64,000 nucleotides of DNA from Frateuria_A sp051900535 (GCF_051900535.1 NZ_JBHZGI010000003.1:1-64000), one strand, 5' to 3'. Shown: positions 1 through 7,759, counted from the first letter of the stretch. A program made the numbers and translations. The notes: generated by a model from the letters alone, not told the origin.

Positions 1-665
1 TGAAGGCGCTCGAGGGCGACCAGAGCGAAATCGGCGTGCCGGCGATCATCCAGCTGGTCGATGCGCTGGACAGCTACATCCCCGAGCCGGTGCGTGCGAT
101 CGACAAGCCGTTCCTGATGCCGGTCGAAGACGTGTTCTCGATCTCCGGCCGCGGCACCGTGGTGACCGGTCGTATCGAGCGCGGCATCATCAAGGTCGGC
201 GACGAAGTGGAAGTGGTGGGCATCCGTGACACCCAGAAGACCACCGTCACCGGCGTGGAAATGTTCCGCAAGCTGCTCGACCAGGGTCAGGCGGGCGACA
301 ACGCCGGTCTGCTGCTGCGCGGCCTGAAGCGTGACGACGTCGAGCGCGGCCAGGTGCTGGCCAAGCCGGGCACGATCACCCCGCACACCGACTTCGAGGC
401 CGAGGTCTATGTGCTGAGCAAGGACGAGGGTGGCCGTCATACCCCGTTCTTCAAGGGCTACCGTCCGCAGTTCTACTTCCGCACCACCGACGTGACCGGC
501 GCGGTCACGCTGCCGGAGGGCGTGGAGATGGTCATGCCGGGCGACAACATCAAGATGGTGGTGAGCCTGATCCACCCGATCGCGATGGACGAGGGCCTGC
601 GCTTCGCCATCCGAGAAGGTGGCCGTACCGTCGGCGCCGGCGTGGTGGCCAAGGTCATCAAGTAA
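1..665 (+). CDS. tuf: Elongation factor Tu, C-terminal part (5' end outside window)
   Basis: This is the last 220 or so residues of EF-Tu, the GTPase that delivers aminoacyl-tRNA to the ribosome. The reading frame is open from base 3 and ends with TAA at 663-665. The end of the G domain is followed by the domain 2 barrel with the family motif GRGTVVTGRIERG and by domain 3, ending in VVAKVIK. The family is about 396 residues, so roughly the first 175 residues lie outside. It sits directly before the S10 operon, the usual place for one of two tuf copies, and is separated from it by its own terminator. The identification is certain; which tuf copy it is cannot be told. Confidence 0.98.
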   Translation, partial: KALEGDQSEIGVPAIIQLVDALDSYIPEPVRAIDKPFLMPVEDVFSISGRGTVVTGRIERGIIKVGDEVEVVGIRDTQKTTVTGVEMFRKLLDQGQAGDNAGLLLRGLKRDDVERGQVLAKPGTITPHTDFEAEVYVLSKDEGGRHTPFFKGYRPQFYFRTTDVTGAVTLPEGVEMVMPGDNIKMVVSLIHPIAMDEGLRFAIREGGRTVGAGVVAKVIK

Positions 666-671
666 GACCCA

Positions 672-703
672 AACGGCGGTCCTTCGAGGCCGCCGTTTTT
701 TTT
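672..703 (+). terminator. Intrinsic terminator of tuf
   Basis: An 8-bp perfect stem (AACGGCGG 672-679 paired with CCGCCGTT 690-697) is followed by a run of eight T (696-703), starting 6 bp after the tuf stop. It should separate the tuf transcript from the S10 operon. Confidence 0.93.
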
Positions 704-743
704 CGGGGTAGATGCCGGCAAGGCTGGCATCTTGCGCCGGTTG

Positions 744-754
744 GCTGCTATACT
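744..754 (+). promoter_or_regulatory. Candidate extended -10 promoter upstream of rpsJ
   Basis: GCTGCTATACT carries a TGn extension before the -10 hexamer TATACT (749-754). No convincing -35 is visible. Almost the same 11-mer (GCTGCTATAGT) occurs at 7749-7759 upstream of rpsH. The 352-bp gap 704-1055 also holds a small hairpin (711-716 with 726-731) and the palindrome GAAGTACTTC at 811-820; I see no gene in it. This could be a second, upstream promoter of the S10 operon. Confidence 0.35.
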
Positions 755-878
755 TGTCAGCTTGACGGTTCCCGTGTTGCCCGGGACCGCTACCGCGAAA
801 TGAGGTACAGGAAGTACTTCGAGTTCGCAGGCCGGGATGGCCCTCGCAACATCTTCATTGGTCGCAGACGACGTTCTG

Positions 879-908
879 TTGACCTTTGTGTGTTGCGCGA
901 TCTATAAT
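879..908 (+). promoter_or_regulatory. Main sigma70 promoter of the S10 operon
   Basis: TTGACC (879-884) and a perfect TATAAT (903-908) are separated by 18 bp. This is the best promoter match in the window and lies about 150 bp upstream of rpsJ. The predicted transcription start is near 914-916, at the base of the hairpin annotated next. Confidence 0.8.
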
Positions 909-915
909 TTTCTGT

Positions 916-948
916 CTAGGCGAGCCGTTTGTGCTCGCCTAGCTTTTT
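916..948 (+). promoter_or_regulatory. Terminator-like hairpin at the very 5' end of the S10 leader
   Basis: A perfect 10-bp stem (CTAGGCGAGC 916-925 with GCTCGCCTAG 933-942), a 7-nt loop and then CTTTTT (943-948) form a standard intrinsic terminator. It starts at about +1 of the strong promoter at 879-908, so the nascent RNA would begin inside the stem. It could be an attenuator, a 5' stability element, or a terminator for read-through from upstream. The remaining leader to 1055 shows no other clear structure by eye. Confidence 0.75.
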
Positions 949-1055
949 CGCTCAGTGCGCCGTGGCGTGCCGGGCAGCTCCAGAAGGGTTGTGCGGGGCG
1001 GTGAGAAGCCACCTCGAAACAAGCATTTGTTCTTTCGATAACAGGACACGGTTTT

Positions 1056-1367
1056 ATGGCGAACCAGAAGATTCGCATCCGCCTCAAGGCGTTCGATCAT
1101 CGACTGATCGACCGTTCGGCCAGCGAGATCGTCGAGACGGCCAAGCGCACCGGCGCTACGGTGCTCGGCCCCATTCCGCTCCCGACCAAGATCGAGCGCT
1201 ACACCATCCTGGTTTCGCCGCACGTCGACAAGGACGCGCGCGACCAGTACGAGACCCGCACCCACAAGCGTGTGCTCGACATCGTCGACCCCAACGACAA
1301 GACCGTGGACGCGCTCATGAAGCTTGACCTCGCCGCTGGCGTGGACGTCCAGATCAAGCTCGGCTGA
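1056..1367 (+). CDS. rpsJ: 30S ribosomal protein S10
   Basis: S10 is a small-subunit head protein and also the NusE antitermination factor that binds NusB and NusG. At 103 residues it has the normal length, and it opens with MANQKIRIRLKAFDHRLID, the conserved family start. It is the first gene of the S10 operon, following a 140-nt leader, with rplC 20 bp downstream. Confidence 0.98.
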   Translation: MANQKIRIRLKAFDHRLIDRSASEIVETAKRTGATVLGPIPLPTKIERYTILVSPHVDKDARDQYETRTHKRVLDIVDPNDKTVDALMKLDLAAGVDVQIKLG

Positions 1368-1387
1368 GCGATAGACAGGATACGAAG

Positions 1388-2029
1388 ATGAGTATCGGAC
1401 TGGTTGGCCGCAAGTGCGGCATGAGCCGGCTCTTCACTGAAGACGGACGCTCGATTCCGGTGACGCTGATTGAAGCGACCCCGAACCGCGTCACCCAGCT
1501 GAAGACCGAAGACAATGATGGTTACACCGCGATCCAGGTCACTGCGGGCGTCAAGCGCGCATCGCTGCTGACCCAGCCGCTCAAGGGGCATTACGCCAGC
1601 GCGAAGGTTGAGCCGGGTCGTGGCCTGTGGGAATTCCGCGTTGCTGCCGAGGATCTCGGCAAGTACAGCGTCGGTGCCGAGATCAAGGCGGACGAGATCT
1701 TCTCGGCCGGCCAGATCGTCGACGTCGCCGGCGTCTCGAAGGGCAAGGGCTTCCAGGGCACCATCAAGCGCCACAACTTCTCGATGGGCGATGCGACGCA
1801 CGGTAACTCGCTGTCGCACCGCGCGCCGGGTTCGATCGGTCAGCGCCAGACGCCGGGCCGCGTGTTCCCGGGCAAGAAGATGGCCGGCCACATGGGTGCG
1901 GTCAACCGCACGCAGCAGGGTCTGGAAGTGGTCAAGGTCGACGCCGAGCGTCACCTGATCGCGGTCAAGGGCGCGGTGCCGGGCGCAACCGGCGGCGACG
2001 TCGTGATCCGCCCGACCACCAAGGGTTGA
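1388..2029 (+). CDS. rplC: 50S ribosomal protein L3
   Basis: L3 is an early-assembly protein near the peptidyl transferase centre. The 213-residue product has the conserved loop GNSLSHRAPGSIGQ, whose Gln is the site methylated by PrmB in E. coli, and then GKKMAGHMG. It starts MSIGLVGRKCGMSR. It is the second gene of the S10 operon, 11 bp before rplD. Confidence 0.98.
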   Translation: MSIGLVGRKCGMSRLFTEDGRSIPVTLIEATPNRVTQLKTEDNDGYTAIQVTAGVKRASLLTQPLKGHYASAKVEPGRGLWEFRVAAEDLGKYSVGAEIKADEIFSAGQIVDVAGVSKGKGFQGTIKRHNFSMGDATHGNSLSHRAPGSIGQRQTPGRVFPGKKMAGHMGAVNRTQQGLEVVKVDAERHLIAVKGAVPGATGGDVVIRPTTKG

Positions 2030-2040
2030 GGAGAGACGCC

Positions 2041-2643
2041 ATGGAACTGAATGTCATTGGCGCCAAGCCGCTCAGCGTGTCCGAGGAAATCTTCGGCGCC
2101 GAGCTCAAGCAGGCCCTGATCCACCAGGTGGTGGTTGCGTACCAGGCCGGCGGTCGCGCCGGTACCAAGGCGCAGCTGTCGCGCGGTGAGATGTCGGGTA
2201 CCACCAAGAAGTTCAAGAAGCAGAAGGGCGGCGGTGCCCGTCACGGCGACTACCGCGCCCCGATCTTTGTCGGCGGCGGTGTCACCTTCGCGGCCAAGCC
2301 CCGCAGCTTCGAGCAGAAGGTCAACCGCAAGGCTTACCGCGTCGCGATCCGCTCGATCCTCTCCGAGCTAAATCGCCAGAATCGCCTGAAGGTCGTCGAC
2401 GGCTTCGGCATCGAGGAAGCCAAGACCAAGGCAATGGTCGCCAAGCTGGCCGAGCTCGAGGTTGGCGGTCGCGTGCTGCTGGTCTCCGAGGATGCCAACG
2501 AGGCGCTGTTCCTGGCCGCGCGCAACATCCCGTACCTGCACGTGGTCGACGTGATGGCGCTGAACCCGGTCAGCCTGGTCGGCTCCGACTATGTCGTGCT
2601 GACCGCCGAGGCCGTGAAGAAGATCGAGGAATGGTTGGCATGA
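2041..2643 (+). CDS. rplD: 50S ribosomal protein L4
   Basis: L4 lines the exit tunnel. In E. coli it also represses its own operon by causing attenuation in the S10 leader. The 200-residue product starts at the ATG of MELNVIG; the frame is open five codons further up, but only this ATG follows a purine-rich site (GAGGAGAG). The tunnel-loop region around residue 60 is basic and glycine rich (KKFKKQKGGGARHGD). The stop overlaps the rplW start as ATGA. Confidence 0.97.
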   Translation: MELNVIGAKPLSVSEEIFGAELKQALIHQVVVAYQAGGRAGTKAQLSRGEMSGTTKKFKKQKGGGARHGDYRAPIFVGGGVTFAAKPRSFEQKVNRKAYRVAIRSILSELNRQNRLKVVDGFGIEEAKTKAMVAKLAELEVGGRVLLVSEDANEALFLAARNIPYLHVVDVMALNPVSLVGSDYVVLTAEAVKKIEEWLA

Positions 2644-2933
2644 GCAACGAACGCATTCTCAACACGCTGCGTGCGCCGCACATCTCCGAGAAGTCCGCGC
2701 GCCTGGCCGAGAACAACCAGTACGTATTCGTGATCGCCCCCGAGGCGACCAAGGCCGACGTCCGCGCGGCGGTGGAGCAGATGTTCGACGTCAAGGTCGA
2801 GCAGGTGAACCTCGTCAACGCCAAGGGCAAGGTCAAGTCCTTCCGTTTCCGCACTGGCAATCGCCAGGGCAAGCGCAAGGCCTATGTCCGCCTCGCCGAT
2901 GGCCAGTCCATCGACGTGTCGGCCAAGGCCTGA
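2640..2933 (+). CDS. rplW: 50S ribosomal protein L23
   Basis: L23 sits at the tunnel exit and docks trigger factor and SRP. The 97-residue product starts MSNERILNTLRAPHISEKS, typical of the family. Its ATG overlaps the rplD stop (ATGA), which implies translational coupling and rules out an in-frame start nine bases earlier. rplB follows after 20 bp. Confidence 0.97.
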   Translation: MSNERILNTLRAPHISEKSARLAENNQYVFVIAPEATKADVRAAVEQMFDVKVEQVNLVNAKGKVKSFRFRTGNRQGKRKAYVRLADGQSIDVSAKA

Positions 2934-2953
2934 GCTCAAGGAGTTGAATTGAG

Positions 2954-3775
2954 ATGGCACTGATCACTCACAAGCCGACCTCGCCGGGCCGCCGCGACTC
3001 CGTCAGCGTCCGCACCGAGGGCCTGCACAAGGGCGCGCCGTACGCGCCGTTGACCGAATCGCAGTCCAAGACGGGCGGCCGCAACCACTATGGTCGCATC
3101 ACCACGCGTCACCGCGGTGGCGGCCACAAGCAGGCCTACCGCATCATCGACTTCAAGCGCGACAAAGAAGGCATTGCCGCCAAGGTCGAACGCATCGAAT
3201 ACGATCCGAACCGCACCGCGCACATCGCGCTGCTGTGCTACGCCGATGGCGAACGCCGCTACATCATCGCGCCCAAGGGCGTGGCGGTGGGTGACCGTCT
3301 GGTGTCCGGTTCCGACGCGCCGATCAAGGCGGGCAACAGCCTGCCGCTGCGTGCCATTCCGGTCGGTTCGACCATTCACTGCATCGAGATGAAGGCAGGC
3401 AAGGGCGCGCAGATCGCCCGCAGCGCCGGCGCCTCCGTGCAGCTGGTCGCCCGCGAGTCCGGCTACGCCACGCTGCGTCTGCGCTCCGGCGAGATGCGTC
3501 GCGTGCCGGTCGATTGCCGCGCCACCATTGGTGAAGTCGGCAACTCCGAGCACAGCCTGAAGAAGCTGGGCAAGGCCGGTGCCAAGCGCTGGAAGGGTAT
3601 CCGTCCGACCGTGCGCGGCGTGGTGATGAACCCGGTCGACCATCCGCATGGCGGTGGTGAAGGCCGTACCTCCGGCGGCCGTCATCCGGTCAGCCCGTGG
3701 GGCACGCCGACCAAGGGCTACAAGACCCGCAACAACAAGCGCACGCAGCAGTTCATCGTGCGTCGTCGCAAGTAA
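2954..3775 (+). CDS. rplB: 50S ribosomal protein L2
   Basis: L2 is needed for subunit association and peptidyl transferase activity. The 273-residue product has the family length. It contains the signature MNPVDHPHGGGEGR near residue 220, which includes the functionally important His of L2, followed by a basic C-terminus ending in IVRRRK. It lies in the S10 operon between rplW and rpsS. Confidence 0.98.
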   Translation: MALITHKPTSPGRRDSVSVRTEGLHKGAPYAPLTESQSKTGGRNHYGRITTRHRGGGHKQAYRIIDFKRDKEGIAAKVERIEYDPNRTAHIALLCYADGERRYIIAPKGVAVGDRLVSGSDAPIKAGNSLPLRAIPVGSTIHCIEMKAGKGAQIARSAGASVQLVARESGYATLRLRSGEMRRVPVDCRATIGEVGNSEHSLKKLGKAGAKRWKGIRPTVRGVVMNPVDHPHGGGEGRTSGGRHPVSPWGTPTKGYKTRNNKRTQQFIVRRRK

Positions 3776-3787
3776 CAGGAAACGATC

Positions 3788-4060
3788 ATGCCGCGCTCCC
3801 TAAAGAAAGGTCCGTTCATCGACCTGCACCTCGCAAAGAAGGTGGAAGCCGCCGTTTCCGCCAACAACAAGCGTCCGATCAAGACCTGGTCGCGTCGCTC
3901 GATGATCCTGCCCGAAATGGTGGGCCTGACCATCGCCATCCACAACGGTCGCCAGCACGTGCCGGTACTGATCAACGAGAACATGGTCGGGCACAAGCTC
4001 GGCGAGTTCGCGGTGACCCGTACTTTCAAGGGCCACGGCGGCGACAAGAAGGGCAAGTAA
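3788..4060 (+). CDS. rpsS: 30S ribosomal protein S19
   Basis: S19 belongs to the 30S head and contacts S13 at the intersubunit bridge. The 90-residue product opens MPRSLKKGPFID, the hallmark of the family, and contains HNGRQHVPVLI and GHKLGEFA. It is separated from rplV by a single base. Confidence 0.98.
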   Translation: MPRSLKKGPFIDLHLAKKVEAAVSANNKRPIKTWSRRSMILPEMVGLTIAIHNGRQHVPVLINENMVGHKLGEFAVTRTFKGHGGDKKGK

Positions 4061-4061
4061 G

Positions 4062-4397
4062 ATGAGCACCGAAGCCAAAGCGATCCTGCGCAGCGCCCGC
4101 ATCTCGGCGCAGAAGGCACGCCTGGTTGCTGACCTGGTCCGCGGCATGCCCGTCGGCCGTGCCAGCGACGTGCTCCAGTTCACCAACAAGAAGGCCGCTC
4201 ACCTTGTTCGCAAGGTGCTGCTCTCGGCCGTCGCCAACGCCGAGAACAACCTTGGCGCCGACGTCGACGAGCTGAAGGTCTCGCGCATCTTCGTGGACGA
4301 AGGTCCGTCGATGAAGCGCATGTTTGCCCGCGCCAAGGGTCGCGGCTCGCGCATCCTGAAGCGCACCAGCCACATCACCGTGGTCGTCGGCGAATAA
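4062..4397 (+). CDS. rplV: 50S ribosomal protein L22
   Basis: L22 lines the nascent-peptide tunnel, and its beta-hairpin is the place of macrolide-resistance changes in many bacteria. The 111-residue product has the family length. The C-terminal hairpin sequence KRMFARAKGRGSRILKRTSH is clear. It is an S10 operon gene, 15 bp before rpsC. Confidence 0.98.
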   Translation: MSTEAKAILRSARISAQKARLVADLVRGMPVGRASDVLQFTNKKAAHLVRKVLLSAVANAENNLGADVDELKVSRIFVDEGPSMKRMFARAKGRGSRILKRTSHITVVVGE

Positions 4398-4412
4398 AGA
4401 GGACAGAAGACG

Positions 4413-5162
4413 ATGGGTCATAAAGTTCATCCCACCGGTATCCGCCTCGGCATCGCCAAGGACTGGAATTCGAAGTGGTACGCCAACAAGGGCGAGTACG
4501 CCCAGTACCTCGCGGCTGACCTCAAGGTCCGCGAGATGCTGCGCAAGAAGCTGGCGCAGGCCGGCATCTCCAAGATCCAGATCGAGCGCCCGGCCAAGAC
4601 CGCCCGCGTGACGATCCACACCGCCCGCCCGGGCGTGGTGATCGGCAAGAAGGGCGAGGACATCGAGAAGCTGCGCAAGGAAGTCAGCGACATGATGGGC
4701 GTTCCGGCGCACATCAATGTCAACGAAGTGCGCAAGCCCGAGCTCGACGCCCAGTTGGTTGCCGAGTCGATCGCCCAGCAGCTGGAGCGCCGTATCATGT
4801 TCCGCCGCGCCATGAAGCGCGCCGTTGGTAACGCGATGCGCCTGGGCGCCCTGGGCATCAAGATCAACGTGTCCGGCCGTCTGAACGGCGCCGAGATCGC
4901 CCGCTCCGAGTGGAGCCGAGAGGGCCGCGTGCCGCTGCACACCCTGCGTGCCGACATCGACTACGGTTTTGCCGAGGCGAAGACCACCTACGGCATCATC
5001 GGCATCAAGGTGTGGGTCTACAAGGGCGAGATCTTCGATCTGGCGGCAGCGTCGCAAGAGTCGAAGGACGAGCAGTCGCAGCCGCGCCGCGAAGGTGGCG
5101 AGGGTCGTCGTGAATCGCGTCGCGAGGGCGGTGAAGGCCGCCGCGAGCGGACGGCGAAGTAA
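4413..5162 (+). CDS. rpsC: 30S ribosomal protein S3 with a duplicated Arg/Glu/Gly tail
   Basis: S3 is a head protein at the mRNA entry tunnel. The 249-residue product starts MGHKVHPTGIRLGI and carries a KH domain with the GxxG loop (VIGKKGEDI) near residues 72-82. The body matches the family, but the last 30 residues form a charged tail made of two 11-residue units, RREGGEGRRES and RREGGEGRRER, which makes it longer than the roughly 233 residues of E. coli S3. rplP follows after 11 bp. Confidence 0.98.
   Translation: MGHKVHPTGIRLGIAKDWNSKWYANKGEYAQYLAADLKVREMLRKKLAQAGISKIQIERPAKTARVTIHTARPGVVIGKKGEDIEKLRKEVSDMMGVPAHINVNEVRKPELDAQLVAESIAQQLERRIMFRRAMKRAVGNAMRLGALGIKINVSGRLNGAEIARSEWSREGRVPLHTLRADIDYGFAEAKTTYGIIGIKVWVYKGEIFDLAAASQESKDEQSQPRREGGEGRRESRREGGEGRRERTAK
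5085..5150 (+). repeat. 33-bp tandem duplication in the rpsC 3' end
   Basis: Bases 5085-5117 and 5118-5150 encode the same 11-residue unit except for the last residue (S or R). The codons differ at several third positions, so the duplication is either old or maintained at protein level. Confidence 0.85.
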
Positions 5163-5173
5163 GGAGAGTTGCC

Positions 5174-5587
5174 ATGTTGCAACCGAAGCGAACCAAATAC
5201 CGCAAGCAGTTCAAGGGCCGCAACGATGGCCTGGCCCAGTGCTCGAACCTCGTCAGTTTTGGCGAGTACGGCCTGAAGGCGACCACTCACGGTGCGCTGA
5301 CCGCGCGCCAGATCGAGGCGGCCCGTCGTTGCATCACCCGTTTCGTCAAGCGTGGCGGCAAGTTGTGGATCCGCGTGTTCCCGGACAAGCCGATCACCAA
5401 GAAGCCCATCGAAGTGCGTATGGGTGCCGGCAAGGGCGGCGTCGAGTTCTGGGTCGCCCCGATCCAGCCGGGCCGCATGCTCTATGAAATCGAGGGCGTC
5501 GACGAGACCACGGCACGCGAGGCGTTCCGCCTGGCCGCCGCCAAGCTCTCCGTGCAGACCCAATTCGTGACCCGGGCGGTGATGTGA
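5174..5587 (+). CDS. rplP: 50S ribosomal protein L16
   Basis: L16 helps position tRNA in the A and P sites. The 137-residue product starts MLQPKRTKYRKQFKGRN and includes GAGKGGVEFWVAP, the family core. Its stop overlaps the rpmC ATG by one base (TGATG), so the two are probably translationally coupled. Confidence 0.98.
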   Translation: MLQPKRTKYRKQFKGRNDGLAQCSNLVSFGEYGLKATTHGALTARQIEAARRCITRFVKRGGKLWIRVFPDKPITKKPIEVRMGAGKGGVEFWVAPIQPGRMLYEIEGVDETTAREAFRLAAAKLSVQTQFVTRAVM

Positions 5588-5772
5588 TGGCCACCAACGA
5601 TCTGAACACCAAGTCGGCCGACGAGCTGAAGCAGCACCTGCTGGACCTGCGCAAGGAGCAGTTCAACCTGCGCATGCAGAAGGGCACCGGCCAGCTCAGC
5701 CAGCCGCACCAGCTGCGCCGCGTCCGGCGCGACATCGCCCGCACGAAGTTCGTGCTCGGCACGAAGAAGTAA
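5587..5772 (+). CDS. rpmC: 50S ribosomal protein L29
   Basis: L29 is a small two-helix protein near the tunnel exit. I place the start at the ATG of MATNDLNTKS (61 residues); a GTG one codon earlier is possible but offers no advantage. The motif LRKEQFNLRMQ is typical. The ATG shares one base with the rplP stop, and rpsQ follows after 12 bp. Confidence 0.96.
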   Translation: MATNDLNTKSADELKQHLLDLRKEQFNLRMQKGTGQLSQPHQLRRVRRDIARTKFVLGTKK

Positions 5773-5784
5773 GGGACCGCCGAC

Positions 5785-6045
5785 ATGAGCGACAACCAGA
5801 AGCAGGCGCGAACCCTCGAGGGTCGCGTCATCAGCAACAAGATGAACAAGACGGTCACCGTCCTGATCGAGCGCCAGGTGCAGCACGGCCTGCTGGGCAA
5901 GATCATCCGTCGGTCAACCAAGCTGCACGCGCAGGACGACCTGGGTGCGAACGAGGGTGACCTGGTGCGCATCACCGAGTGCCGTCCGCTGTCCAAGACC
6001 AAGCATCACCGCGTGGTCGAAATCGTCACGCGCGCAGCGGTCTAA
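5785..6045 (+). CDS. rpsQ: 30S ribosomal protein S17
   Basis: S17 is a primary 16S rRNA binding protein with an OB fold. The 86-residue product contains LEGRVISNKMNKTVTVLIE and ends with RVVEIVTRAAV, matching the family. It is the last gene of the S10 transcription unit as classically defined, with rplN only 15 bp further on. Confidence 0.97.
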   Translation: MSDNQKQARTLEGRVISNKMNKTVTVLIERQVQHGLLGKIIRRSTKLHAQDDLGANEGDLVRITECRPLSKTKHHRVVEIVTRAAV

Positions 6046-6060
6046 CGGGAGGGTGCAGAC

Positions 6061-6429
6061 ATGATCCAGATGCAGAGCACGCTTTCCGCGGCCGACAACA
6101 GCGGCGCCAAGGAACTGATGTGCATCAAGGTGCTCGGCGGTTCCCACCGCCGCTACGCCGCGATCGGTGACGTGATCAAGGTCACCGTGAAGGATGCGAT
6201 TCCGCGCGGCAAGGTAAAGAAGGGCGAGGTCTACAACGCCGTGGTGGTTCGTACCGCCAAGGGCGTGCGCCGCGCCGATGGCTCGCTGATCCGTTTCGAC
6301 GGCAACGCAGCGGTGCTCCTCAACAACAAGCTCGAGCCGATCGGCACCCGCATCTTCGGGCCGGTCACGCGTGAGCTGCGCGGCGAGAAGTTCATGAAGA
6401 TCGTCTCCCTCGCGCCCGAAGTGCTTTGA
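6061..6429 (+). CDS. rplN: 50S ribosomal protein L14
   Basis: L14 sits on the subunit interface and is the binding site of the silencing factor RsfS. The 122-residue product starts MIQMQSTLSAADNSGAKELMC, the near-invariant family start. It is the first gene of the classical spc operon, but the 15-bp gap to rpsQ shows no promoter, so S10 and spc are probably read together here. Confidence 0.98.
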   Translation: MIQMQSTLSAADNSGAKELMCIKVLGGSHRRYAAIGDVIKVTVKDAIPRGKVKKGEVYNAVVVRTAKGVRRADGSLIRFDGNAAVLLNNKLEPIGTRIFGPVTRELRGEKFMKIVSLAPEVL

Positions 6430-6444
6430 GCGGAGATAAGAACC

Positions 6445-6759
6445 ATGAACCGTATCCGCAAGGGTGATCAGGTCCTCGTGATCGCCGGCAAGAACAAGGG
6501 TCAGCGCGGTGACGTGCTGCGCGTGGATGGTGACCGCGTGTTCGTATCCAACGCGAACATCGTCAAGCGCCACACGAAGCCGAATCCGCAGGCCAACCAG
6601 GCCGGCGGCATCGTCGAGCGCGAGGCTTCGATCCATATCTCCAATGTGCAGCCGTTCAACCCCGCCACGGGCAAGGGTGAGCGCGTGAGTGCCAAGACGC
6701 TCGAAGATGGGCGCAAGGTCCGCGTGTTCCGCTCCAATGGCGAACAGCTGGACGTGTAA
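6445..6759 (+). CDS. rplX: 50S ribosomal protein L24
   Basis: L24 starts 50S assembly. The 104-residue product begins MNRIRKGDQVLVIAGKNKGQRG, which is a KOW motif. It lies between rplN (15 bp) and rplE (12 bp). Confidence 0.98.
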   Translation: MNRIRKGDQVLVIAGKNKGQRGDVLRVDGDRVFVSNANIVKRHTKPNPQANQAGGIVEREASIHISNVQPFNPATGKGERVSAKTLEDGRKVRVFRSNGEQLDV

Positions 6760-6771
6760 GGAACAAATGTC

Positions 6772-7311
6772 ATGACGCGCCTTGAAAGCTTTTACAAAGA
6801 ACAGGTCGTTCCGAAGCTCACCGAGCGGTTCGGCTACGAGAACGTGATGCAGGTTCCGCGCATCACCAAGATCACCCTGAACATGGGTGTGGGCGAGGCT
6901 GCCGGCAACAAGAAGATCCTCGAGAACGCCGTGGCCGACATGACCAAGATCGCCGGTCAGAAGCCGATCACGACCAAGGCGCGCGTGTCCGTGGCCTCGT
7001 TCAAGATCCGCGACGGCTGGCCGATCGGCTGCAAGGTCACCTTGCGCCGCGCCAACATGTGGGAATTCCTGGATCGCCTGATCAACATCTCGCTGCCGCG
7101 TACCCGCGACTTCCGCGGTGTGTCCGGTCGCGCCTTCGATGGCCGTGGCAACTACAACTTCGGCATCAAGGAACAGATCATCTTCCCGGAAATCGACTTC
7201 GACGCGATCGACGCGATGCGTGGCATGGATATCTCCATCACCACCACCGCCAAGACGGACGAAGAAGCCAAGGCGCTGCTGGAAGCCTTCAGCTTCCCGT
7301 TCCGCAACTGA
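6772..7311 (+). CDS. rplE: 50S ribosomal protein L5
   Basis: L5 binds 5S rRNA and contacts P-site tRNA. The 179-residue product has the family length, with the core KITLNMGVGEAAGNKK and the C-terminal TTAKTDEEAKALLEAF. In E. coli the S8 repressor site lies at the rplN-rplX-rplE message; I could not identify it by eye here. Confidence 0.98.
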   Translation: MTRLESFYKEQVVPKLTERFGYENVMQVPRITKITLNMGVGEAAGNKKILENAVADMTKIAGQKPITTKARVSVASFKIRDGWPIGCKVTLRRANMWEFLDRLINISLPRTRDFRGVSGRAFDGRGNYNFGIKEQIIFPEIDFDAIDAMRGMDISITTTAKTDEEAKALLEAFSFPFRN

Positions 7312-7342
7312 TCGCGCCGAACTTAAGAGCGAGAAAAACGCA

Positions 7343-7648
7343 ATGGCAAAGACCTCGATGGTCAACCGCGACATCAAGCGGACCAAGCTCGTCAAGAAGT
7401 ACGCCGCCAAGCGCGCCGAACTGAAGGCGATCGTGGTGAACCCGAACGCCTCGTACGACGAGAAAATGGACGCGCAGTCCAAGTTGCAGAAGCTGCCGCG
7501 CGACGCCAGCCCGGTTCGCCAGCGCAACCGCTGCGAGCTGTCCGGTCGCCCGCGCGGCGTGTACCGCAAGTTCGGCCTGGGCCGCAACAAGCTGCGCGAA
7601 GCGACCATGCGCGGCGACGTGCCCGGCCTGCGCAAGGCCAGCTGGTAA
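7343..7648 (+). CDS. rpsN: 30S ribosomal protein S14, zinc-free type
   Basis: S14 is a head protein near the A site. The 101-residue product starts at the ATG of MAKTSMVNRDIKR. It has RNRCELSGRPRGVYRKFGL but only one Cys in this block, so it is the long form that lacks the CxxC zinc site. The 31-bp gap to rplE contains no hairpin. After rpsN the close packing of the operon breaks for 210 bp. Confidence 0.97.
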   Translation: MAKTSMVNRDIKRTKLVKKYAAKRAELKAIVVNPNASYDEKMDAQSKLQKLPRDASPVRQRNRCELSGRPRGVYRKFGLGRNKLREATMRGDVPGLRKASW

Positions 7649-7656
7649 GTCTCCAG

Positions 7657-7682
7657 GCGGCGGGCGTCCTTGCGCCCGCCGC
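7657..7682 (+). repeat. Strong hairpin after rpsN without a U-tract
   Basis: A perfect 10-bp stem GCGGCGGGCG (7657-7666) pairs with CGCCCGCCGC (7673-7682) around a 6-nt loop. No T run follows, so it is not a standard terminator. It may stabilise the 3' end of the upstream message or act as a partial stop before the internal promoter at 7749-7759. Confidence 0.7.
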
Positions 7683-7748
7683 TCCGCAGGCCGCCTTCGC
7701 GGCTGCCCGGTGCATAAATCGCGCCGACGTTCGCTAAAAGTGGAAATA

Positions 7749-7759
7749 GCTGCTATAGT
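7749..7759 (+). promoter_or_regulatory. Candidate internal spc promoter before rpsH
   Basis: GCTGCTATAGT contains an extended -10 (TGC followed by TATAGT at 7754-7759). The same 11-mer with one base change lies at 744-754 before rpsJ. The predicted start near 7766 gives a 90-nt leader with a small hairpin (GCTGGC 7780-7785 with GCCAGC 7794-7799). This fits the 210-bp break between rpsN and rpsH. Confidence 0.5.
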
